From NCBI GenBank assembly GCA_054601695.1, contig BAAHQB010000108.1, positions 434,001 to 498,000 on the forward strand: a DNA stretch of 64,000 nt, read 5' to 3'. This DNA comes from Amorphochlora amoebiformis. Its lineage: Eukaryota; Cercozoa; Chlorarachniophyceae. A model generated the notes under the pieces. That model ran no database searches, was not told the DNA's origin, and was given only the letters and a program-made list of their open reading frames with translations. Within the stretch, counting starts at the first letter, position 1. The number at the start of each line of letters is the position of its first letter. Both the position numbers and the translations under genes were made by a program. Shown here in pieces: positions 37,544 to 64,000 of this stretch.

Positions 37544-39230
37544 ATATATATATATATATCAATATACATACACTTTTTTCATACATATATATTTGTACAA
37601 TACATATGTGTACACATATATTATATATTAACATACATACATATATACAATTTTGGTATGTGTACTACACGTATATTTATGTGCATACATATAATACGTA
37701 GGTAGTATCCTCAATGTGTTTGAACATACACACACTCACAAAGTCATAGTTCTTTGAAAAACCATTGTCCTTCCCGTGATGGCGCCAGCAATAAGCTGCA
37801 CAAACAAAAAGGCATATAAATACACCTTCCAGGTGATTCTTTTGAATCCAGAGTACCAGCCGCCTCGTTGTTGAAAAATTTAGAGTCGAACTTTCTCATC
37901 TGCATCACCCCGCGGATGTCAAAGTTGAACCTGTCCTTGAAGTACTTGATCCATCCCGCCAAGTAGATCTGGTTGCCCTTCCAGGTGGGGAAGTTTGTCC
38001 TGAAGTGAGCGAAAGAGCTATTCATCTCCTTGCAGTAGTAGCTTCCCTCCCTATTGAATAGCGAGAAGCTATTTTCCATGCTTTGCCAGTTCCTAAGTTA
38101 GCGGGAGGATTATGAATACCATTGTTTCAATGAAATGCGCAACACATCTCTCCTCTTTTTTGGCTCTCCTGATAAATGAGGTACAGATTGAATGATGAAG
38201 AGCCGGTGAGATCAAAGTAGAGGATATCTGGTGTTCCGGCCTGGATGTTTTGGGGCAGAAATGAGAGTCAAGCTAGTTATATTGCCAAATTTCAATTTTA
38301 GAACTCATCTCACGGTGGATCCTGCAATCTTGTACTTGCGCACTTTCGGATGGTCCAAAAACTGGCTCGTAAATGTGGAGTTCCTGTAGTATTCTGCAAA
38401 ATTGTCAGGACCCTTGTCGCCAAAATAAGCCACAGACGAAACGTGGTCAGTAGGGTAGAATTTGTCGAGCCCATGGAAGCTGTAGTCACGTATAGAACCT
38501 CCAGGCCAGTTCCCCTTGGGAGTTCCATGGTACAGTGTGTTCGTGCCTTTCCAGTGGGCAAGGCACATATCCCCCGTGGATTGCATCAAGCTCCTCTCAG
38601 CATTTATGCCGTGGATCCACATCGACTTAAACCCCAGCTTGTACCTTGGCCCGTTGTAAGCGCAGAATCCCAGGAAGTCCATTTCGTGACCGAGATAGAG
38701 ATTAGAGTAGGCCGTCTTAAGGGCCTCCGCCGCGGACGACTTGGAGTGATGCGCGTGCAAGTTGGACTTGGAGTGGTGCGGGGCGTGAGGATGAGAGCTT
38801 TTTAGGCTTTTTTGGGCACCTACATGTGAATTATACCTTTTTTAAAATCTCACAGATGCATACATAGTTCTCATGTTTTTTTAAAAAAGAAAATCTATTT
38901 TCCTGGATTTTACTGATTCAAAAAGCAATGGGAAGATAATAGGAAGTGTAATGTGTACACATTGACATAAACGGCATATCCATATACATGTATATGTATA
39001 TATATATATATATATGTGTGTATATATGTATATATATATACATTGGCATAACAGTACATCCTCACATAAACATGCATATATTGGAATAATAATACACGCA
39101 TATACACGTGTATATATTGACATAACGGTATATCCATATGCACGTGTATACATTCTCTACCGCGATGACTGGGGTTATGAGCGAACATAGGGGCCGCCAT
39201 GGAGACGACGACGAGAGCCAGCATTGCCAT
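35184..39230 (-). CDS. Gene C: secreted protein of unknown family, 9 exons, 614 residues
   Basis: Exons in order: 39230-39161, 38819-38314, 38240-38146, 38092-37857, 37795-37740, 37173-37061, 36415-36055, 35674-35431, 35347-35184. They sum to 1845 bases with every phase matched and a TAG stop. The start [17 protein letters not shown] is a clear signal peptide. A His/Ser-rich stretch follows ([15 protein letters not shown]). The body is rich in aromatic residues, has scattered Cys ([28 protein letters not shown]) and at least five N-glycosylation sequons (NST, NSS, NLT, NIT, NTT). No transmembrane segment follows the signal, so export or a vesicle lumen is likely. I recognise no domain. The exon 4 donor is the least certain: GTACTC at 37856 keeps phase, whereas GTGTAT at 37825 would create an early stop. 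Confidence 0.85.
36055..36415 (-). CDS. Gene C exon 7 (120 codons)
   Basis: It joins exon 6 through AA-A (Lys). It encodes [19 protein letters not shown], a sequon-bearing [27 protein letters not shown] and a helical acidic end ([14 protein letters not shown]). The donor is GTTTTAG. The preceding intron, 36416-37060, carries two copies of a 40-base unique block (36487-36526 and 36627-36664) in TA repeat. Confidence 0.8.
38314..38819 (-). CDS. Gene C exon 2 (168 codons, longest exon in the window)
   Basis: It opens after TGTAG and ends GGATCCACC then GTGAGA. It encodes the His-rich segment and a conserved-looking globular part ([40 protein letters not shown]). GC content is far above the surrounding DNA. 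The opposite-strand frame over the same span is a shadow. Confidence 0.85.
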
Positions 39231-40238
39231 TCCTTGCAGGCCAGGGCAATTCAAATTTGAATTGGTATGGGCTCAGGTGAATGCATCTTAATTCAGCAGG
39301 CTTTGTTGCCACGCCCACGTGTTCATAACAATCCCAGCGAATCCCTGGTAATCCCGGGGACAAACTTCCAAACTTCGATTTGGATAAATTTATTCGTTGT
39401 CAGGAGAACCATGAGAGTCTCCATCGCCACGCCCCTGTACTTTCCCCTCCCCACGCTGGCGCCTTTTTTTTTGTTAATTGCTCTTGCTTACACTTCCAAT
39501 GAGAGAGAAATACTCTCCCGCGCATTTTTACGTTCTTCTGCCGCGAAATAACGAGAGAAAAATAGCGGCTAGGGCGGATAAGATATCACGAAACTCAGAT
39601 CTTTCTCCCCCCCCCCCTCTCTCACGGCAAACACCGTACAGTTTTCAAGCGAAGAAATCCGAACAAATATTTGACTACACTTTCGTGATTATTTCGGGGT
39701 TAAATATATACAGGGGGTTCTTCGCAATCGGGTCGTGTTTCCAAAATGGGGTGTTACACTCTTGTGTAATTTTCTGGTTTTTCTCTTCTTTTTATGAATT
39801 CGGGGGGGGGGGGGGGGGAAGTTACAGGTTTCGGCGAGCGCTTAAGGGTTGTGGAGGAATTCTCAAATTTGGAGGGAGAGGGGTAATCTTAGGAGAAATT
39901 AGGATATTTTTTCGTATTTTTTCGGATATTTTATGATTAATTTTTCTGGTATCTCTCAGTGTGTCATGTTTGAGCAGATGAATAAGTGGATACCTTTTCA
40001 TCGATATATATATATATATATACTAATATGTGTGTTATATATATATATATATATATGTATATAATATATATATAGATATACATATATGTGTGATAAAAAA
40101 TATAATACGAATACGTATTATAATAGATATTTCATGATAGAATATATATATACACACACACATATGTGTATGTATGTGTGTATATATATATTACATATAT
40201 ATACATATATTACATGATATCTATTATGTATATGTACA

Positions 40239-40300
<62 letters not shown>

Positions 40301-40357
40301 TACATATATATATATATATACATACAGGATATGTATTATTTATATGTCAATATATTC

Positions 40358-40397
<40 letters not shown>

Positions 40398-40454
40398 TAC
40401 ATATATAATATATATATATATATTATATATATATATATATAACAGGTTAGAAGA
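39231..40454. promoter_or_regulatory. Spacer between divergent gene C and pyruvate kinase, probable shared promoter region
   Basis: The first 700 bases are unique and GC-richer, with AATCCCAGCGAATCC, GTAATCCCGGGG, two CCACGCCC boxes and a 16-base G run at 39803-39818. From about 40005 TA repeats dominate up to the pyruvate kinase ATG. I see no conserved coding sequence. A CAG at 40443-40445 could be an acceptor for a 5' untranslated exon. Confidence 0.4.
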
Positions 40455-62357
<21,903 letters not shown>

Positions 62358-63604
62358 TAAAAGCACAGACTACGAGAGCGTGACTCTGAATTTAAAATCT
62401 GCCGCTGAGATATATCTGCATTCGAAAACTTCAAATCGGTTGCGTCATTTCGAGATCTAGTTGCGAGCATCGACTATACGTAGCGCCTTCTAAAGACTAG
62501 AAGATCTATAAGATATGCATATGTACGTATATGAATAACTTAACTTTACTAACTCAAGAAAGTTTAGGACACTCAAGATACTAGATAATACCGTCACGAT
62601 AGTATATCATGCCTCTGCTGAGTAGTGGGATGCAATAATCAGAATTAATCTGCGGCTCAAGCCATTAATGTTTAGTCGATTCTAGTGTTAGGCTCAATGA
62701 TCCAATGTAGTCTAGATCTTTGACATGCAACATGTAACTAGTGTAATCCACATATTACTAGTATTTAGATATCGAATCATAACCAATGATAAACTAGTCT
62801 GTTGTAACTAAGGCACCGCTAGACCGTATGATTGGATAAGATACTCTGAGATTCTAAGATCCTAGGTATCCGAGATCTAGGAGATAGGCATAACTACTAC
62901 ATGACTTACCAACTATGACTCTACTCATGATACATGTATGATCTGATAGCGATTTCTACTAGATCTAGAGAATCACGGTTTGGACTGACTCGGCAATAAA
63001 TATGAATAAACTTCGATTTGCGGCCCGGGCTGGTTGATTGCGAAGTTTTTCTAGATTTTAGACGGACTCTCTGGAGTCTAAGACACGGCGATCGAGCTTC
63101 TAGAGCTTGCGGGCTGGCCAGATACAAGCCAGTGCTTGTTTTCCTGGACCGTATGATACTTGTACACTGAGGCTCTAGAAATTCTCAATATATGGATTGC
63201 AGGTGCATACATGTACAGATGCACATGTAGGCGGGACAGACGTCGACATGCGTGCGTTACGACACATGTACATGTACCATGATGATGTACATGTACATGT
63301 AAGTGTATCTAGTGTATGTGTGAACACCGTAGTATGTATGCGCATGTCTCTTCAGCGATGGCCTAATAGGGTTAAGATTAAGATTAGGGCTAGGGTTAGG
63401 GTTTGGGTTCAAGAAAATATGGAATAAGATATCTCAGAAGCTCTGCGGTAGCATTGTACAATATGAAGTACATGTGCGTGTACGCATATTCATAATACTT
63501 TCATTGAGCTTTATAGTGATAAGGTGGCCCACCCTAGATATACTATTATACATATATATATATATTTATAATATATATATTATATATATATATATATATA
63601 TTGT

Positions 63605-63675
<71 letters not shown>

Positions 63676-64000
63676 TGTACATATACGTATTACATATACA
63701 GGTTTGAGGTCGCCCTAGCCGAATATATACATACATAGGGTGCCACCTACCAAAAGGGGCGCCACCTGGATGTACATCTGCACGTGTTCCCTCCATGTGC
63801 GTTATTTCCACCCACACCCAACTGGCTAGCCCAACTAATGCTCATTCACCTGGACATATGCATGATTTTCGTCAATACGTTTGGTCGGGTTCGTGCTGGG
63901 CCTGAACTTGGGGTTCGGAAGGGGGTTGCGGGGGATATTCGGTAATCGAGTTGGGAGAGGAGCTAGAGTGAGACGAGGAGGCCAGAGAGAGCGTCATCAA
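62358..64000. other. Spacer after pyruvate kinase
   Basis: 62.46-63.5 kb is a unique island dense in CTAG, GATC and GTAC, with ACATGTACATGTACC-type runs at 63265-63300. A short TTAGGG tract lies at 63369-63405 and a TA run at 63550-63670. The last 200 bases are GC-richer. No coding exon is convincing, and I see no clear polyadenylation signal just after the stop. Confidence 0.45.

Noticed and set aside
38350-38805. 151-codon plus-strand frame
   Set aside because: Shadow of gene C exon 2, which has signal peptide, splice and phase support on the other strand.
39478-39936. 152-codon plus-strand frame with a poly-Gly run
   Set aside because: It crosses homopolymer C and G runs in the gene C/pyruvate kinase spacer and shows no protein features.

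Overview
The window is nuclear DNA of a microbial eukaryote that I cannot name. It has spliceosomal introns, the standard stop codons, TTAGGG-type telomere repeats scattered inside genes, and extreme loading of introns and spacers with (TA)n microsatellites. Most long open frames are TA-repeat artefacts (Tyr/Ile runs). Real coding sequence is cut into short exons of 20-100 bases standing in TA repeats. I rebuilt genes by joining segments that have splice signals and compatible reading phase.

Layout. 1-4.1 kb: fragments of a probable minus-strand gene (gene D), with an array of CACGTG palindromes upstream at 4.2-4.7 kb. 5.2-22.5 kb: a minus-strand gene of about 28 exons (gene A) whose product resembles a family-8-type glycosyltransferase. 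22.5-23.8 kb: spacer. 23.8-29.1 kb: the 3' part of a minus-strand gene (gene B) for a protein with one membrane segment, then a charged, probably coiled-coil stretch. 29.1-32.4 kb: spacer. 32.5-33.3 kb: a possible small plus-strand gene. 33.3-35.1 kb: spacer. 35.2-39.2 kb: a 9-exon minus-strand gene (gene C) for a secreted 614-residue protein of no family I recognise. 40.5-62.4 kb: a complete 29-exon pyruvate kinase gene on the plus strand, 515 codons spread over 21.9 kb, divergent from gene C. 62.4-64 kb: spacer.

The most unusual feature is exon echoes. Introns of the pyruvate kinase gene and of genes A and B hold truncated copies of the neighbouring exon. Each keeps one splice junction and part of the exon and then ends in TA repeat. 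In two unrelated genes the echo has become a tandem minisatellite: 39-bp units before pyruvate kinase exon 18, and 45-47-bp units before one exon of gene A. Every unit repeats the 3' splice site plus the first 11-12 bases of the exon. A second feature is introns made of CCCTAA telomere repeats, nearly always with CCCTAA on the sense strand of the host gene, where it supplies CTAAC branch-point-like motifs and CCCTAG acceptors. Pyruvate kinase is the only confidently identified enzyme. No functional link among the genes is visible.
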